From Puniceicoccaceae bacterium (GTDB taxonomy: Bacteria; Verrucomicrobiota; Verrucomicrobiia; Opitutales; Coraliomargaritaceae), in assembly GCA_003567255.1 (NCBI GenBank), contig PWZW01000119.1:1-7658 (forward strand): DNA of 7,658 nt. Direction: 5' to 3'. The stretch's first letter is position 1. Each line of letters begins with the position of its first letter. The translations under genes and the position numbers were made by a program. The notes beneath the pieces are model-generated. The model was not told the origin of the DNA. It saw nothing but the letters and a program-made list of their open reading frames with translations, and did not search any database. Shown here in pieces: positions 5,901 to 7,658 of this stretch.

Positions 5901-7658
5901 TCAGGCTTTGGGGGCTTCTTCAAGGTGGGGGCGGTATTCAGGGATGAGCTGCTTCACCAGAAGTTTGATTTCGTCATTAGACAAATGCTCGATCATTTCG
6001 GGAGTACATCTGGCTAGAAGTGCGCTCAAGGGCTGTGTTGTGGATGCATTATTCACCTCTAGCCGATTAACCATCGGGTGGAGGGTGGGGGAGAGGGCCT
6101 CGTTCAGATGGTGGAGCTCTTCGCTTAGCTTTTCACCCGGTTTCAGGCCGGTGAATTGGATCGCAATGTCGATTTCGGGTTTGAGGCCGCTGAGCTCAAT
6201 AACCTGACGGGCGAGGTCGACGATTTTGATGGGATCACCCATATTGAGAAAAAAGATTTCCCCCCCCTCACCCTGGCAAGCGCATTGCAGGACGAGGCCC
6301 GCAGCCTCATTTACCGTCATAAAATATCGGGTCGCCTCCGGGTCCGTGACCGTGAGCGGGCCCCCCCGGATCAGCTGGCGGCGAAAGATTTGCACCACAC
6401 TCCCCGAGGAGCCCAGAACGTTTCCAAAGCGGACCGCCATGTAGCGGGTGTGGCCCGCACCTTCTCCCTGTAGCGCAGAAAGCGAGAGCTCGGCGAGTCG
6501 TTTGCTGGCACCCATTACGCTGGTCGGGTTGATCGCCTTGTCCGTCGAAACCAAGACAAAGCGCGCGACCGCATGCTTGCGAGCCAGTTCAGCGAGCGTC
6601 GCGGTCGCAAAAAAATTGTTTTTCAAGGCTTCCGAGGGGTTGGACTCCATGAAGTGGACGTGCTTATGAGCCGCCGCGTGGAAGATGAGCGAAGGACGAT
6701 AGGCGCTTAATAAGCGGTCCATCCGGGATCGATCCTTCACGTCCGCCACCACGAGCTGCATCCCGTTCTGGAGCGGAAGGCGTTGCTCGAGTTCAAAAAG
6801 GGCAAACTCGTTTTGGTCGACCAAGATGAGGGCCTCTGGCTCAAAATCGATGATCAGCCGGGCTAACTCACTGCCAATACTTCCGCCGGCGCCCGTGACC
6901 ATGACCACCTGCTTGCGGATAAGTTGGCCAATCTCGTCGGTGGATAGGTTTGCCGCCTCGCGGCCGAGCAGGTCGGCCACTTCAATCGGGCGTAGTTGCG
7001 TCGCGCGCGCCCGGCCATGGACCAGATCCATCAGCGCAGGCACAATCTCTACCTTAATGTCGGCTTCTTTGGCGAGCTTTGCGGTCTCCCGGACCTTGTT
7101 GGCCGAGGCCGAGGGGAAGGCGATGATAATCCGCGTAGCAGAGAATTGCCGAGCCACGGAAACGACATTTTCGACGGTATCTACGATGGGGACCCCGTGC
7201 ACTGAATGTCCGAGCTTTGCAGGATCGTCGTCGACAAAGGCCACAGGGCGGAGCCCAAAACGGCGTTTTTGCAAGAGCTCTGCGCAAAGAGTCGCACCGA
7301 CCTCGCCCGCACCCGCGATCAGGACTCCCTCGGTTTCCGGGCGTTGGTTAAAGCGTTTCCATCCCCGTTCTGATTTGAGCCTCAACCCCATCCGCACACT
7401 GGCGATTGCCATGAATGAGAGGAGGAAGTCGAGGATGATGACCACTCGCGGAGGAAGCTGTGCGCCACCCACCAAAAGCCATGCCGCGGCGAGGATCAAC
7501 GCCACCGCAAAGAGCGCCGTGAATAATCGAAGGGCATCGGGAAATCTGAAAAACGAAAGGATGCAGTTGAACTGGCGGCCAATGAAAAGGGCAAGCAACT
7601 TTAAGGGAATCAACCAAAGTACCGTTTGGGCACGGTTTTGCCGGTGGTGATCTTCAAT
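5901..7658 (-). CDS. WbpM/FlaA1/CapD-type nucleotide-sugar dehydratase (polysaccharide biosynthesis), N-terminus cut by window edge
   Basis: The reverse frame is open from the right edge to a TGA at 5901, so 585 residues are seen and the true start is outside; the TTG at 7613 is not a credible start because the frame continues upstream. The family dehydrates UDP-GlcNAc at C4/C6 to begin rare-sugar synthesis for O-antigen, capsule or protein glycans. Membrane segments remain at about residues 13-27, 44-63 and 71-88, so probably one of the usual four is missing. A first nucleotide-binding fold has GAGEVG (116-121). The catalytic SDR fold has TGAGGSIG (255-262), HAAAHKHV (327-334), STDK (371-374), VMGASK (Met382, Lys386), RFGNVLGSSGSV (410-421) and LKPGEKL (505-511). 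Met382 occupies the place of the SDR tyrosine, as in the large membrane-bound members WbpM and PglF. It converges with the cyclase-domain gene. The exact sugar product is not readable. Confidence 0.93.
   Translation of the reverse strand: MEDHHRQNRAQTVLWLIPLKLLALFIGRQFNCILSFFRFPDALRLFTALFAVALILAAAWLLVGGAQLPPRVVIILDFLLSFMAIASVRMGLRLKSERGWKRFNQRPETEGVLIAGAGEVGATLCAELLQKRRFGLRPVAFVDDDPAKLGHSVHGVPIVDTVENVVSVARQFSATRIIIAFPSASANKVRETAKLAKEADIKVEIVPALMDLVHGRARATQLRPIEVADLLGREAANLSTDEIGQLIRKQVVMVTGAGGSIGSELARLIIDFEPEALILVDQNEFALFELEQRLPLQNGMQLVVADVKDRSRMDRLLSAYRPSLIFHAAAHKHVHFMESNPSEALKNNFFATATLAELARKHAVARFVLVSTDKAINPTSVMGASKRLAELSLSALQGEGAGHTRYMAVRFGNVLGSSGSVVQIFRRQLIRGGPLTVTDPEATRYFMTVNEAAGLVLQCACQGEGGEIFFLNMGDPIKIVDLARQVIELSGLKPEIDIAIQFTGLKPGEKLSEELHHLNEALSPTLHPMVNRLEVNNASTTQPLSALLARCTPEMIEHLSNDEIKLLVKQLIPEYRPHLEEAPKA

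Noticed and set aside
7611..7613. TTG at 7613 as the start of the dehydratase gene
   Set aside because: The frame stays open for fifteen more codons to the window edge and the family has further N-terminal membrane segments, so the gene is simply cut by the edge.
6826..7650. A 274-codon plus-strand open frame at the right end
   Set aside because: It is antisense to the dehydratase, is Ser/Arg/Thr-rich low-information sequence, and has no family features; the minus strand carries intact nucleotide-binding motifs.
1..7658. Mobile elements, CRISPR arrays, tRNA or rRNA genes, toxin-antitoxin or defence genes
   Set aside because: I found no transposase or integrase motifs, no regularly spaced direct repeats, no cloverleaf-like sequence and no defence-type domains; all long stretches are explained by housekeeping-type genes.

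Overview
This is an ordinary bacterial chromosomal segment, moderately GC-rich and densely coded. It holds seven protein genes, two of them cut by the window edges. I see no rRNA or tRNA gene, insertion sequence, CRISPR array or phage gene. The peptide-binding protein has a lipoprotein-type signal, and a capsule/glycan-type sugar dehydratase is present, so a Gram-negative bacterium is likely. Most genes lack a clear Shine-Dalgarno sequence, and a small carotenoid-cyclase domain gene is present. These traits, with the general look of the proteins, would fit the Verrucomicrobiota (Opitutae-like) or a similar group, but that placement is a low-confidence inference.

Left block (1-1963): an endonuclease/exonuclease/phosphatase (EEP) family gene runs leftward off the window. 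It is separated by only 68 bases from a rightward cardiolipin synthase-type phospholipase D gene. The gap must hold both start regions.

Central block (464-5415): the cardiolipin synthase-type gene overlaps an OppA-like peptide-binding lipoprotein gene by four bases (ATGA). This overlaps an OppB-like permease gene by one base (TGATG), which overlaps an OppC-like permease gene by eight bases. All four are probably one transcript with translational coupling. The binding protein would catch peptides or related solutes in the periplasm and pass them to the OppB/OppC channel. The OppD/OppF ATPases needed to power it are not in the window.

Right block (5416-7658): a small three-helix membrane protein carries the lycopene cyclase domain with its Pro-x-Glu-Glu motif. 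It is only half of a normal two-domain cyclase. It converges on a leftward WbpM/FlaA1/CapD-type nucleotide-sugar dehydratase, whose N-terminus lies beyond the right edge and which suggests a surface-polysaccharide or glycosylation locus there.

No clearly new system is evident. The points most worth checking are the fused cardiolipin synthase-Opp operon, the single half-size cyclase, the missing transporter ATPases, and the EEP-cardiolipin synthase pairing.
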